Shown: positions 31,027-43,337, counted from the first letter of the stretch. The stretch: 64,000 nucleotides of DNA from Styela clava (GCF_964204865.1 NC_135261.1:8370001-8434000); one strand, 5' to 3'. A program made the numbers and translations. Notes: generated from the letters alone by a model not told the origin.

Positions 31027-32550
31027 ATGAGTGATCCTTATCCTACCTGGGAATCAACCAATTTTCATCCCGAAATTCCTTCTATTGCAAGTCGATACCT
31101 TGAAATATCCAATATCAATAGAGTAACTTCAAGTTTTCTAGCAACAGACTTTATTATATTGCACCATAACATCAGATCTTTGGCAAAATATGCCGATAAT
31201 CTAGTTGAGCTAATTTCAAATTTTTGTATTCCACCTCAAATTATTGCTCTAAGCGAGACTAGGATCATGAGTGAAACTGCTGTTGTCAATATTGATATCT
31301 CTGGTTACACTTTCATTCATGCTCCCTCCTCTACTCGCGCAGGCGGTGTTGGTTTTTATATTAAGGACAATCTAAACTTTCATTTATGCACTGACTTCAG
31401 CCTTTGCCTCCCAAACTGTGAGGACTTGTGGATCGAACTCAAATATTTCCAACCAACCTCAAAAATTCAAAATCTTGTTGTCGGTGTAATATATAGACAT
31501 CCAAAAAATAATATCCCATCATTCACCACAGCAATGTCTTGTTTATTTGAGAAGCTGGCGATGGCTAAAAAGCAATTTATTATATTAGGCGACTTCAATA
31601 TAAATCCTTTTAATTCTTGTGACAATCCTACTACCAAGTATCTGGATATGCTAATGTCCAATTTCATATGTCCACTTATCACCAAACCAACCAGAGTGAC
31701 CTCAACCTCCCACACATTAATTGACCATATCTACACTAATATCATAGATTCCCGCACTTCGTCATTTATTTTGCTCAGTGATCTCACCGACCACTTTTCC
31801 ATAATGTGCACAATACCAGCAACTAATAGTAATGTTAAAACAAACACTCGCATGAAACGGGACATGACTAAATTTTGTGCTGACTCGTTCAGGCTAGAAG
31901 TTGAGTCAATGTGTAATAATTATACTAGTGTTATATTATCTGAAGTAAACTTCAATAGCTCATTTGATACTTTTCTTAGTCACTTCAAGTGGTTAATCAA
32001 TGAGCATGCCCCATTAAGACCATTTTCGCGTAGAGAAAACAAATTTTATTCCAAACCTTGGATTACTAAAGGAATTCGTAATTCCATTAAACATAAGAAC
32101 AAGATGTTCAAAAGTAAGTTCCTGAAGGGAAATTTATCCCAGCGTCTCCACTTTAAAAAATATAAAAACATTTTGACACATTTGCAGAGGAGATCAAAAC
32201 AAATGTATTACCATAACATCCTAGAGAACAACAGAGGCGATGTTAAACGCACTTGGAAAACTATAAATGACATCATCAAAGTAAGGTCCAATGATGAAAC
32301 CACTATCTCGGAACTGAAGCTTGAAAATGGTACCATAGTCTCAGACCCTGTCGCGATATCCGTTGAATTTAATAAATTTTTTTCATCCGTAGGAAAGAGA
32401 CTTGCCGATAATGTCCCACACAGTACGAAATCTTTCAAAAGCCTTTTTGGGTGCTCCTACACAGAATTCGTTTTTTCTGGAGCCATCAACACCTTTAGAA
32501 GTTCACCAAGTAATAAGGAACCTGAAAAAAGGCAAAGCAGTTGGGCATGA
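31027..32550 (+). pseudogene. LINE ORF2 endonuclease part, copy 2 (frameshifted)
   Basis: All endonuclease landmarks are present (N48, E77, Y156, D189, N191, D233, D255, H256). Residue 194 is Pro, shared with copy 4 but not with copies 1 and 3. The frame breaks at the extra A in 32437-32440. Confidence 0.88.
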
Positions 32551-33988
32551 TAATATTCCTTCTTTTTTCTTAAAATTAGTCGCAGACAGCATATCCCCAG
32601 CTTTGAGTCATTTCTTTAATCTATCATTTAGTTTAGGAATTTTTCCCTCCGCTCTGAAGATTGCTAGGGTAATACCCATCTTCAAAAGTGGCAACAAAAA
32701 TAATCCTTCAAATTATAGGCCAATTTCAATTCTACCCTGTATCGGCATCGTCCTGGAAAAATTAGTCTATAAAAGAATGCTCAACTTCTGTAACAAATTC
32801 AATCTGATCGACAAATGCCAATTCGGATTTCAATCCAATCACTCGACTTCCCATGCCATCCTAGATCTTATTTCATTTATCTATGAAATAATTGATAAAG
32901 GGGAGTCTGTCTGTTGTGCATTCCTGGATTTAAAGAAGGCCTTTGACACAGTTGATCATCAAATTCTTGTCCAAAAGTTGATACACTGTGGTTTTAGAGG
33001 TAACGCATGCAAACTATTATGTAATTACCTGAGTGGTCGATCACAGTTTGTTGAAGTAGGATGTCATAGGTCTCCGATGTTGCCCATCCACTGTGAAATT
33101 GTCCAAGGTTCGGTCATTGGACCATTGGCTTTCTTACTTTTCATAAATGATTTGTCGAACTGTTCGAATCTTTTAACAAAACTCTTCGCCGATGACGCTT
33201 GCTTGCTTGCCAGTGCCAAAGATTCAACCACGCTCCAAAATACTATGAACACTGAAATAGATAAAATAATTGAGTGGATGTTATGCAACAAACTCACTGT
33301 GAACGTAAAAAAATCTAAAGTCATGCTATTCAGTCCTAAATCAATTAAAAAACATCCCAACATGTTAATCAAAATCAGGGGGGTTGCTCTGGAAGTTGTT
33401 CAATCCTTTAAATATCTCGGGCTCTATATAGATAGTAACTTAAAATGGAACACTCATATTACCGAGATGCACAAGAAATTGTCAAGGTCTGTTGGGATTT
33501 TGGGAAAACTTAGGCATTATGTGCAGGATGCTACCCTGCGAACCATTTATTTTGCTCTTTTTCAATCCCGCATCCAATATGCTATAACTGCATGGGGCTC
33601 TGCAACACAAACCAACATTCACAAATTGGAGGTCTTACAGAATAAAGCTGTTAGAACTCTCTCCAGAGCGTCTATTCGTACAAACTTAAACACCCTTTAC
33701 CATAAAACCAGGGTGTTGAAACTATCCGACATTTATACTCTAGAGATTGCCAAAGTTATGCACCAATTTCAGAATAATTACTTGCCCACAGCGTTCGACA
33801 ATTATTTTGTTTCGCTTACCTCTGTGCATGAACACAACACACGCTCTTCGACCAAATCCAATCTTTTTGTACCTCGCTTTTCGCTGAGCAAATCTCAAAA
33901 TTCCCTGAAATACAAAGGCGTAATAATTTGGAATAACAATCCCCAAAGTTTACGTGACTCCACATATGCTACTTTCAAAATAAAATAA
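32402..33988 (+). pseudogene. LINE ORF2 reverse transcriptase part, copy 2
   Basis: The reverse transcriptase and C-terminal region are complete to FKIK, with catalytic FADD. Glu precedes IVQGS as in copies 1 and 4. True coding starts just after the frameshift at about 32,441. Confidence 0.88.
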
Positions 33989-34128
33989 AAAAAATTCATG
34001 CTTTCATCCTACCTGTCTTTCTCCAGCACATCTGTTTGATGTGCTTACTGACTTTCCCTCGGCACTGCCAGCAGAATACTTGATTAGGTCAAGGCTCAAA
34101 ATGTCGTTGTAAACTTCGGCTATTGATG

Positions 34129-34200
34129 GGCTCGTTGGTCTAGGGGTCTGATTCTCGCTTTGGGTGCGAGAGGTCCCGAGTTCAGATCCCGGACGAGCCC
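34129..34200 (+). tRNA. tRNA-Pro(TGG), PT with G58
   Basis: Partner of 24095 at +10,034, same changes. Confidence 0.58.
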
Positions 34201-34348
34201 TTGCTTTTGTATCACTACCCAGTCTGAACCAATGTCTCATTTAATAACTTCTCATAATTCAGACAGAATGTCTGATCATGTGTTTTGGTTTTTGTATTAA
34301 ACATTTCAATTCATGAATTTTAAATCAGGCGTCATGCCGGAGATATGC

Positions 34349-34436
34349 CCTTCGATAGCTCAGTTGATAGACCGGTGGACTGTAGGGGTAGAATGCTGAG
34401 ATCTATAGGTCGCTGGTTCGAATCCGGCTCGAAGGA
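34349..34436 (+). tRNA. tRNA-Tyr-like, class YC consensus
   Basis: Partner of 24315, no further change. Confidence 0.55.
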
Positions 34437-34702
34437 ACTTTTTTAATAGGGAGATCTAAGTAAATTTGTTATGTCTGCATAGACTTTCATTATATTGAAT
34501 AGGTCGTTGTGAACATCGACTTTTGTTCAAATCCGGAAAGATTCCTCACTATTGTATAAATGCCCATTCAAGATCAAATTTTTACTTAATAATAACAATT
34601 TCTCATCAATCTGAGATGATTGTCCGATCATGTTTTTTTTTTTCATGTTATATCTCAATTTATGAACTCCAACTCAGGAGTAATGCTTCCATAGACGTGT
34701 GT

Positions 34703-34790
34703 CCTTCGATAGCTCGGTTGGTAGAGCGGTGGACTGTAGTGATACAAAGCTGATATCCATAGGTCGCTGGTTCGAATCCGACTCGAAGGA
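34703..34790 (+). tRNA. tRNA-Tyr(GTA), YA variant
   Basis: G14 and C50-A64 mismatch, as at 24669. Confidence 0.55.
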
Positions 34791-35015
34791 GCTTTTGAAA
34801 CAGATGAAATTTGTAATTTTTACACAATAAATTATTTGAGTTTCACCCTTCCTCTCTCCGGTTCTCTGTCTTACGTAATATATCACAATATTTCTATTTC
34901 TCCATTTCAATACTATCTTATCCTGTTAGTCCAAAATACCCCAATATCTGCATAGAGTTTAAGTATTTCAAAAATGAACGCTGAAAATGTCGTTGTAAAC
35001 CTCAAGCTATCGATT

Positions 35016-35087
35016 GGCTCGTTGGTCTATGTGTATGATTCTCGCTTTCGGTGCAAGAGGTCCCGTGTTCAAATCACGGACGAGACT
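35016..35087 (+). tRNA. Pro-type tRNA with anticodon TCG, PR
   Basis: C29-A41 mismatch; partner of 24982. Confidence 0.55.
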
Positions 35088-35240
35088 TCGCTTTTGTATC
35101 ACTTCCCAGTCTGAACCAATATCTCATTTATTAACTTCTCGATATTAGGACAGAATATGTGATCATGTTTTTTGGTTTTTGTATTAAACATCTCCATTTA
35201 TGAACGTCAACTCAGGCGTAATGCATTCTTAGTCGTGTGA

Positions 35241-35328
35241 CCTTCGATAGCTCAGTTGGTAGAGCGGTGGACTGTAGTGATAGAAAGCTGTTATCCATAG
35301 GTCGCTGGTTCGAATCCGGCTCGAAGGA
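35241..35328 (+). tRNA. tRNA-Tyr(GTA), YB
   Basis: Mature part intact; intron ends CTGTT as at 25207. Confidence 0.88.
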
Positions 35329-35694
35329 TCTTTTGAAATAGATTAAATTTGTAATTTTTGAACAATATATGATTTGAGTTTCACCCTTCCTCTCTCCGGT
35401 TCTCTGTCTTTCGTAATATATCGCAATGTTTCTATTTCTCCATGTCAATACTATCTTAACCTTCCAGATAAATTTTATAATAGATGAAATTTGTAATTTT
35501 TAAAACAATATATGACTTGAGTTTCACCTTTCCTCTCTCCGGTTCTCTTTCTTCCGTATTATATGTCAAGGTTTCTATTTATCCATGTCAATACTATTTT
35601 AACCTCTGAGTCCAAAATACCCCAATGTTTGCATAGAGTTTGATTATTTTAAAATCAAGGCTCAAAATGTCGTTGTAAACTTTGGCTATTGATG

Positions 35695-35766
35695 GGCTCG
35701 TTGGTCTAGGGGTATGATTCTCGCTTTGGATGCGAGAGGTCTCGGGTTCAAATCCCGGACGAGCCC
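35695..35766 (+). tRNA. tRNA-Pro(TGG), PT, A37, terminator lost
   Basis: G37 to A next to the anticodon, where Pro tRNAs normally need G37; C49 to T; no TTTT just downstream. Confidence 0.65.
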
Positions 35767-35894
35767 TTGCTGAACCAATGACTCATTTAATAACTTCTCA
35801 TAATTCAGACAGAATGTCTGATCATGTGTTTTGGTTTTTGTATTAAACATTTCAATTCATGAATTTTAAATCAGGCGTCATACCGGAGATATGC

Positions 35895-35982
35895 CCTTCG
35901 ATAGCTCAGTTGATAGATCGGTGGACTGTAGGGGTAGAATGCTGAGGTCTATAGGTCGCTGGTTCGAATCCGGCTCAAAGGA
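35895..35982 (+). tRNA. tRNA-Tyr-like, class YC
   Basis: T24, G38, and G68 to A (C5-A68 mismatch). Confidence 0.4.
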
Positions 35983-36245
35983 ATTTTTTTAATAGGGAGA
36001 TCTAAGTAAATTTGTTATGTCTGCATAGACTTTCATTATATTGAATAGGTCGTTGTGAACATCGCCTTTTGTTCAAATCCGGAAAGATTCCTCACTATTG
36101 TATAACTGCCCATTCAAGATCAAATTTTTACTTAATAATAACAATTTCTCATCAATCTGACAGATTGTCCGACCATGTGTTTTTTTCATGTTTTATCTCA
36201 ATTTATGAACTCCAACTCAGGCGTAATGCTTCCATAGACGTGTGT

Positions 36246-36333
36246 CCTTCGATAGTTCAGTTGGTAGAGCGGTGGACTGTAGTGATACAAAGCTGATATC
36301 CATAGGTCGCTGGTTCGAATCCAACTCGAAGGA
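36246..36333 (+). tRNA. tRNA-Tyr(GTA), YA variant
   Basis: T11 and C50-A64 mismatch; partner of 26212. Confidence 0.55.
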
Positions 36334-36558
36334 GCTTTTGAAACAGATGAAATTTGTAATTTTTACACAATATATGATTTGAGTTTCACCCTTCCTCTCT
36401 CTGGTTCTCTGTCTTACGTAATATATCGCAATATTTCTATTTCTCCATTTCAATACTATCTTATCCTGTCAGTCCAAAATACCCCAATATCTGCATAGAG
36501 TTTAAGTATTTCAAAAAAGAAAGCTGAAAATGTCGTTGTAAACCTCAAGCTATCGATT

Positions 36559-36630
36559 GGCTCGTTGCTCTATGTGTATGATTCTCGCTTTCGGTGCGAG
36601 AGGTCCCGTGTTCAAATCACGTACGAGACT
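36559..36630 (+). tRNA. Pro-type tRNA with anticodon TCG, PR
   Basis: G10 to C breaks a D-stem pair and the A box; C49-T65 mismatch. Confidence 0.45.
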
Positions 36631-36783
36631 TCACTTCTGTATCACTTCCCAGTCTGAACCAATATCTCATTTATTAACTTCTCGATATTAGGACAGAATA
36701 TCTGATCATGTTTTTTGGTTATTGTATTAAACATCTCCATTTATGAACGTCAACTCAGGCGTAATGCATTCCTAGTCGTGTGA

Positions 36784-36871
36784 CCTTCGATAGCTCAGTT
36801 GGTAGAGCGGTGGACTGTAGTGATAGAAAGCTGATATCCATAGGTCGCTGGTTCGAATCCGGCTCGAAGGA
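36784..36871 (+). tRNA. tRNA-Tyr(GTA), YB consensus
   Basis: No change. Confidence 0.94.
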
Positions 36872-37236
36872 TCTTTTGAAATAGATTAAATTTGTAATTT
36901 TTGAACAATATATGATTTGAGTTTCACCCTTCCTCTCTCCGGTTCTCTGTCTTTCGTAATATATCGCAATGTTTCTATTTCTCCATGTCAATACTATCTT
37001 AACCTTCCAGATAAATTTTATAATAGATGAAATTTGTAATTTTTAAAACAATATATGGCTTGAGTTTCACCTTTCCTCTCTCCGGTTTTCATTCTTCCGT
37101 ATTATATGTCAAGGTTTCTATTTATCCATGTCAGTACTATCTTAACCTCTGAGTCCAAAATACCCCAATGTTTGCTTGAGTTTGATTATTTTAAAATCAA
37201 GGCTCAAAATGTCGTTGTAAACTTCGCATATTTATG

Positions 37237-37308
37237 GGCTCGTTGGTCTAGGGGTATGATTCTCGCTTTGGGTGCGAGAGGTCCCGGGTTCAAATCCCGG
37301 ACGAGCCC
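37237..37308 (+). tRNA. tRNA-Pro(TGG), PT consensus
   Basis: No change in the gene. The upstream spacer just before it reads CGCATATTT where others have CGGCTATTT. Confidence 0.95.
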
Positions 37309-37456
37309 TTGCTTTTGTATCACTACCCAGTCTGAACCAATGACTCATTTAATAACTTCTCTTAATTCAGACAGAATGTCTGATCATGTGTTTTGGTTTT
37401 TGTATTAAACATTTCAAATCATGAATTTTAAATCAGGCGTCATGCCGGAGATATGC

Positions 37457-37544
37457 CCTTCGATAGCTCAGTTGATAGACCGGTGGACTGTAGGGGTAGA
37501 ATGCTGAGATCTATAGGTTGCTGATTCGAATCCGGCTCGAAGGA
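37457..37544 (+). tRNA. tRNA-Tyr-like, class YC
   Basis: A53-C61 mismatch. Confidence 0.45.
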
Positions 37545-37847
37545 ATTTTTTTAATAGGGAGATCTAAGTAAATTTGTTATGTCTGCATAGACTTTCATTA
37601 TATTGAATATTTTGTTGTGAACATAGCCTTTTGTTCAAATCCGGGACGATTCCTCACTATTGTATAACTGCCCAGTCGAGTTCAAATTTTTACCTTATAA
37701 TAACAATTTCTCATCAATCTGACAGATTGTCCCATCATGTGTTTTTTTCATGTTTTATCTCAATTTATGAACTCCAACTCAGGAGCCCATTCAAGATTAA
37801 ATTTTAACTTAATAATAACAATTTCTCATCAATCTGACAGATTGTCC

Positions 37848-37919
37848 GGCTCGTTGGTCTAGGGGTATGATTCTCGCTCTGGGTGCGAGAGGTCCCGGGT
37901 TCAAATCTCGGTCGAGCCC
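37848..37919 (+). tRNA. tRNA-Pro(TGG), PT with C33
   Basis: C33 and T7-T66 mismatch, as at 27814. Confidence 0.5.
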
Positions 37920-38068
37920 TTGCTTTTGTATCACTACCCAGTCTGAACCAATGACTCATTTAATAACTTCTCATAATTCAGACAGAATGTTTTGATCATG
38001 TGTTTTGGTTTTTGTATTAAACATTTCAATTCATGAATTTTAAATCAGGGTTCATGCCGGAGATATGC

Positions 38069-38156
38069 CCTTTGATAGCTCAGTTGATATACCGGAGGAC
38101 TGTAGGGGTAAAATGCTGAGATCTACAGGTCGCTGGTTCGAATCCGACTCGAAGGA
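38069..38156 (+). tRNA. tRNA-Tyr-like, class YC, decayed
   Basis: Same as 28035. Confidence 0.35.
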
Positions 38157-38531
38157 ATTTTTTTAATAGGGAGATCTAATGAATTTGTTATATCTGCATA
38201 GACTTTCATTATATTAAATATTTCGTTGTGAACATCGCCCTTTGTTCAAATCCGGGACGATTCCTCACTATTGTATAACTGCCCAGTCGAGATCAAATTT
38301 TTACCTTATAATAACAATTTCTCATCAATCTGACAGATTGTCCCATCATGTGTTTTTTATGTTTTATCTCAATTTATGAACTCCAACTCAGGAGCCCATA
38401 CAAGATCAAATCTTTACTTAATAATAACAATTTCCATCAATCTGACTGATTGTCCGATCATGTTTTTTTTTTCATGTTTAATCTTAATTTAGGAACTCCA
38501 CCTCAGGAGTAATGCTTCCATGGACGTGTGT

Positions 38532-38619
38532 CCTTCGATAGCTCAGTTGGTAGAGCGGTGGCCTGTAGTGATACAAAGCTGATATCCATAGGTCGCTGGT
38601 TCGAATACGGCTCGCAGGA
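38532..38619 (+). tRNA. tRNA-Tyr(GTA), YA, damaged
   Basis: Three broken pairs, as at 28498. Confidence 0.42.
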
Positions 38620-38924
38620 GCTTTTGAAACAGACGAAATTTGTAATTTTTAAGCAATATATGATTTGAGTTTCACCCTTCCGCTCTCCGATTCTCTGTCT
38701 TACGTAATATATCGCAATGTTTCTATTTCTCCATTTCGATACTATCTTATCCTGTCAGTCCAAAATACCCCAATGTCTGAATAGAGTTTAAGCATTTCAA
38801 AAATGAACGCTGAAAATGTCGTTGTAAACCTCAAGCTATCATGTGATCCGATCATGTTTTTTTTTCATGTTTTATCTCTATTTATGAACTCCAACTCAGG
38901 AGTAATGCTTCCATAGACGTGTGT

Positions 38925-39012
38925 CCTTCGATAGCTCACTTGGTAGAGCCGTGGGCTGTAGTGATACAAAGCTGATATCCATAGGTCGCTGGTTCGAATC
39001 CGGCTCGAAGCA
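38925..39012 (+). tRNA. tRNA-Tyr(GTA), YA, G15C/G26C type
   Basis: G15C, G26C, A31G and the C1-C72 mismatch. It is the right edge of the 10,034-bp duplication. Confidence 0.5.
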
Positions 39013-39224
39013 GCTTTTGAAACAGATGAAATTTGTAAGTTTTAAACAATATATGATTTGAGTTTCACCCTTCCTCTCTCAGGTTCTCTGTCTTGCGTAA
39101 TATATCGCAATGTTTCTATTTCTCCATTTCAATACTATCTTATCATGTTAGTCCAAAATACCCCAATGTCTGCATAGAGTTTGATTATTTTAAAATCAAG
39201 GCTGAAAATGTCGTTTTTTCGATG

Positions 39225-39296
39225 GGCTCGTTGGTCTAGGGGTATGATTTTCGCTTTCGGTGCGAGAGGTCCCGTGTTTAAATCACGGATGAGACT
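39225..39296 (+). tRNA. Pro-type tRNA with anticodon TCG, PR (T56 subtype)
   Basis: As at 13376. Confidence 0.5.
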
Positions 39297-39449
39297 TCGC
39301 TTTTGTATCACTTCCCAGTCTGAACCAATATCTCATTTATTAACTTCTCAATATTAGGACAGAATATCTGATCATGTTTTTTGGTTTTTGTATTAAACAT
39401 CTACATTTATGAACGTCAACTCAGGCGTAATGCACACCTAGTCGTGTGT

Positions 39450-39537
39450 CCTTCGATAGCTCAGTTGGTAGAGCGGTGGACTGTAGTGATAGGAAGCTGA
39501 TATCCATAGGTCGCTGGTTCGAATCCGGCTCGAAGGA
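39450..39537 (+). tRNA. tRNA-Tyr(GTA), YB
   Basis: Mature part intact; intron TGATAGGAAGCTGAT. Confidence 0.92.
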
Positions 39538-39903
39538 TCTTTTGAAATAGATTAAATTTGTAATTTTTGAACAATATATGATTTGAGTTTCACCCTTCCT
39601 CTCTCCGGTTCTCTGTTTCTCGTAATATATCGCAATGTTTCTATTTCTCCATGTCAATACTATCTTAACCCTCCAGATAAATTTTATAATAGATGAAATT
39701 TGTAATTTTTAAAACAATATATGACTTGTGTTTCACCTTTCCTCTCTCCGGTTCTCTTTCTTCCGTATTATATGTCAAGGTTTCTATTTATCCATGTCAA
39801 TACTATCTTAACCTCTGAGTCCAAAATACCCCAATGTTTGCAGAGAGTTTGATTATTTTAAAATCAAGGCTCAAAATGTCGTTGTAAACTTCGGCTATTT
39901 ATG

Positions 39904-39975
39904 GGCTCGTTGGTCTAGGGGTATGATTTTCGCTTTGGGTGCGAGAGGTCTCGGGTTCAAATCCCGGACGAGCCC
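39904..39975 (+). tRNA. tRNA-Pro(TGG), PT variant
   Basis: C27 to T and C49 to T (wobbles), as at 16722. Confidence 0.82.
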
Positions 39976-40123
39976 TTGCTTTTGTATCACTACCCAGTCT
40001 GAACCAATGACTCATTTAATAACTTCTCATAATTCAGACAGAATGTCTGATCATGTGTTTTGGTTTTTGTCTTAAACATTTCAATTCATGAATTTTAAAT
40101 CAGGCGTCATACCGGAGATATGC

Positions 40124-40211
40124 CCTTCGGTAGCTCAGTTGATAGACCGGTGGACTGTAGAGGTAGAATGCTGAGGTCTATAGGTCGCTTGTTCGAATCC
40201 GGCTCGAAGGA
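40124..40211 (+). tRNA. tRNA-Tyr-like, class YC
   Basis: As at 16942. Confidence 0.4.
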
Positions 40212-40474
40212 ATTTTTTTAATAGGGAGATCTAAGTAAATTTGTTATGTCTGCATAGACTTTCATTATATTGAATAGGTCGTTGTGAACATCGCCTTTTG
40301 TTTAAATCCGGAAAGATTCCTCACTATTGTATAACTGCCCATTCAAGATCAAATTTTTACTTAATAATAACAATTTCTCATCAATCTGACAGATTGTCCG
40401 ATCATGTGTTTTTTTCATGTTATATCTCAATTTATGAACTCCAACTCCGGAGTAATGCTTCTATAGACGTGTGT

Positions 40475-40562
40475 CCTTCGATAGCTCAGTTGGTAGAGCG
40501 GTGGACTGTAGTGATACAAAGCTGATATCCATAGGTCGCTGGTTCGAATCCGGCTCGAAGGA
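40475..40562 (+). tRNA. tRNA-Tyr(GTA), YA consensus
   Basis: No change. Confidence 0.95.
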
Positions 40563-40787
40563 GCTTTTGAAACAGATGAAATTTGTAATTTTTACACAAT
40601 ATATGATTTGAGTTTCCCCCTTCCCCTCTCCGGTTCTCTGTCTTACGTAATATATCGCAATATTTCTATTTCTCCATTTCAATGCTATCTTATCCTGTCA
40701 GTCCAAAATACCCCAATATCTGCATAGAGTTTAAGTATTTCAAAAATGAACGCTGAAAATGTCGTTGTAAACCTCAAGCTATCGATT

Positions 40788-40859
40788 GGCTCGTTGGTCT
40801 ATGTGTATGATTCTCGCTTTCGGTGCAAGAGGTCCCGTGTTCAAATCACGGACGAGACT
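40788..40859 (+). tRNA. Pro-type tRNA with anticodon TCG, PR
   Basis: C29-A41 mismatch. Confidence 0.55.
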
Positions 40860-41012
40860 TTGCTTTTGTATCACTTCCCAGTCTGAACCAATATCTCATT
40901 TATTAACTTCTCGATATTAGGACAGAATATCTGATCATGTTTTTTGATTTTTGTATTAAACATCTCCATTTATGAACGTCAACTCAGGCGTAATGCATTC
41001 CTAGTCGTGTGA

Positions 41013-41100
41013 CCTTCGATAGCTCAGTTGGTAGAGCGGTGGACTGTAGTGATAGAAAGCTGATATCCATAGGTCGCTGGTTCGAATCCGGCTCGAAGGA
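41013..41100 (+). tRNA. tRNA-Tyr(GTA), YB consensus
   Basis: No change. Confidence 0.94.
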
Positions 41101-41466
41101 TCTTTTGAAATAGATTAAATTTGTAATTTTTGAACAATATATGATTTGAGTTTCACCCTTCCTCTCTCCGGTTCTCTGTCTTTCGTAATATATCGCAATG
41201 TTTCTATTTCTCCATGCAAATACTATCTTAACCTTCCAGATAAATTTTATAATAGATGAAATTTGTAATTTTTAAAACAATATATGACTTGAGTTTCACC
41301 TTTCCTCTCTCCGGTTCTCTTTCTTCCGTATTATATGTCAAGGTTTCTATTTATCCATGTCAATACTATCTTAACCTCTGAGTCCAAAATACCCCAATGT
41401 TTGCATAGAGTTTGATTATTTTAAAATCAAGGCTCAAAATGTCGTTGTAAACTTCGGCTATTGATG

Positions 41467-41538
41467 GGCTCGTTGGTCTAGGGGTCTGATTCTCGCTTTG
41501 GGTGCGAGAGGTCCCGGGTTCAGATCCCAGACGAGCCC
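41467..41538 (+). tRNA. tRNA-Pro(TGG), PT with G58
   Basis: G58 and C50-A64 mismatch, as at 18285. Confidence 0.6.
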
Positions 41539-41686
41539 TTGCTTTTGTATCACTACCCAGTCTGAACCAATGACTCATTTAATAACTTCTCATAATTCAG
41601 ACAGAATGTCTGATCATGTGTTTTGGTTTTTGTATTAAACATTTCAATTCATGAATTTTAAATCAGGCGTCATGCCGGAGATATGC

Positions 41687-41774
41687 CCTTCGATAGCTCA
41701 GTTGATAGACCGGTGGACTGTAGGGGTAGAATGCTGAGATCTATAGGTCGCTGGTTCGAATCCAGCTCGAAGGA
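41687..41774 (+). tRNA. tRNA-Tyr-like, class YC
   Basis: G63 to A (restores a T-A pair); otherwise YC consensus. Confidence 0.52.
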
Positions 41775-42038
41775 ACTTTTTTAATAGGGAGATCTAAGTA
41801 AATTTGTTATGTCTGCATAGACTTTCATTATATTGAATAGGTCGTTGTGAACATCGCCTTTTGTTCAAATCCGGAAAGATTCCTCACTATTGTATAAATG
41901 CCCATTCAAGATCAAATTTTTACTTAATAATAACAATTTCTCATCAATCTGACAGATTGTCCGATCATGTTTTTTTTTTCATGTTATATCTCAATTTATG
42001 AACTCCAACTCAGGAGTAATGCTTCCATAGACGTGTGT

Positions 42039-42126
42039 CCTTCGATAGCTCAGTTGGTAGAGCGGTGAACTGTAGTGATACAAAGCTGATATCCATAGGT
42101 CGCTGGTTCGAATCCGGCTCGAAGGA
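42039..42126 (+). tRNA. tRNA-Tyr(GTA), YA variant
   Basis: Only G30 to A (A30-C40 mismatch). Confidence 0.7.
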
Positions 42127-42351
42127 GCTTTTGAAACAGATGAAATTTGTAATTTTTACACAATAAATGATTTGAGTTTCACCCTTCCTCTCTCCGGTTC
42201 TCTGTCTTACGTAATATATCGCAATATTTCTATTTCTCCATTTCAATACTATCTTATCCTGTCAGTCCAAAATACCCCAATATCTGCATAGAGTTTAAGT
42301 ATTTCAAAAATGAACGCTGAAAATGTCGTTGTAAACCTCAAGCTATCGATT

Positions 42352-42423
42352 GGCTCGTTGGTCTATTTGTATGATTCTCGCTTTCGGTGCGAGAGGTCCC
42401 GTGTTCAAATCACGGACGACACT
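42352..42423 (+). tRNA. Pro-type tRNA with anticodon TCG, PR, decayed
   Basis: C3-C70 plus G2-A71 mismatches. It lies at the joint of the 5,793-bp duplication. Confidence 0.45.
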
Positions 42424-42576
42424 TCGATTTTGTATCACTTCCCAGTCTGAACCAATATCTCATTTATTAACTTCTCGATATTAGGACAGAATATCTGATC
42501 ATGTTTTTTGGTTATTGTATTAAACATCTCCATTTATGAACGTCAACTCAGGCGTAATGCATTCCTAGTCGTGTGA

Positions 42577-42664
42577 CCTTCGATAGCTCAGTTGGTAGAG
42601 CGGTGGACTGTAGTGATAGAAAGCTGATATCCATAGGTCGCTGGTTCGAATCCGGCTCGAAGGA
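42577..42664 (+). tRNA. tRNA-Tyr(GTA), YB consensus
   Basis: No change. Confidence 0.94.
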
Positions 42665-43029
42665 TCTTTTGAAATAGATTAAATTTGTAATTTTTGAACA
42701 ATATATGATTTGAGTTTCACCCTTCCTCTCTCCGGTTCTCTGTCTTTCGTAATATATCGCAATGTTTCTATTTCTCCATGTCAATACTATCTTAACCTTC
42801 CAGATAAATTTTATAATAGATGAAATTTGTAATTTTTAAAACAATATATGGCTTGAGTTTCACCTTTCCTCTCTCCGGTTTTCATTCTTCCGTATTATAT
42901 GTCAAGGTTTCTATTTATCCATGTCAGTACTATCTTAACCTCTGAGTCCAAAATACCCCAATGTTTGCTTGAGTTTGATTATTTTAAAATCAAGGCTCAA
43001 AATGTCGTTGTAAACTTCGGATATTTATG

Positions 43030-43101
43030 GGCTCGTTGGTCTAGGGGTATGATTCTCGCTTTGGGTGCGAGAGGTCCCGGGTTCAAATCCCGGACGAGCC
43101 C
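43030..43101 (+). tRNA. tRNA-Pro(TGG), PT consensus
   Basis: No change. Confidence 0.95.
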
Positions 43102-43249
43102 TTGCTTTTGTATCACTACCCAGTCTGAACCAATGACTCATTTAATAACTTCTCTTAATTCAGACAGAATGTCTGATCATGTGTTTTGGTTTTTGTATTA
43201 AACATTTCAAATCATGAATTTTAAATCAGGCGTCATGCCGGAGATATGC

Positions 43250-43337
43250 CCTTCGATAGCTCAGTTGATAGACCGGTGGACTGTAGGGGTAGAATGCTGA
43301 GATCTATAGGTTGCTGATTCGAATCCGGCTCGAAGGA
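43250..43337 (+). tRNA. tRNA-Tyr-like, class YC
   Basis: A53-C61 mismatch. Confidence 0.45.

Larger units (their letters stand above)
29812..34090 (+). mobile_element. Non-LTR retrotransposon, copy 2 (3' truncated)
   Basis: It has the same 5' joint and the same deleted 3' end as copy 1, at exactly +10,034 bp, so it is a duplicate of copy 1 and not a separate insertion. ORF1 has no internal stop here, so the copy 1 stop arose after the duplication or was repaired here. ORF2 carries the shared extra A at 32437-32440. Confidence 0.93.
18888..38955 (+). repeat. 10,034-bp tandem duplication carrying LINE copies 1 and 2
   Basis: From the Tyr gene at 18857 to that at 28891, all landmarks recur at exactly +10,034 up to the Tyr gene at 38925. 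Both units contain a LINE with the same 5' and 3' junctions. The left, middle and right edges all fall inside tRNA-Tyr genes. The middle one has the 5' half of the right-hand gene and the 3' flank of the left-hand gene. This is the product expected from unequal crossing-over between two Tyr genes. Confidence 0.88.
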
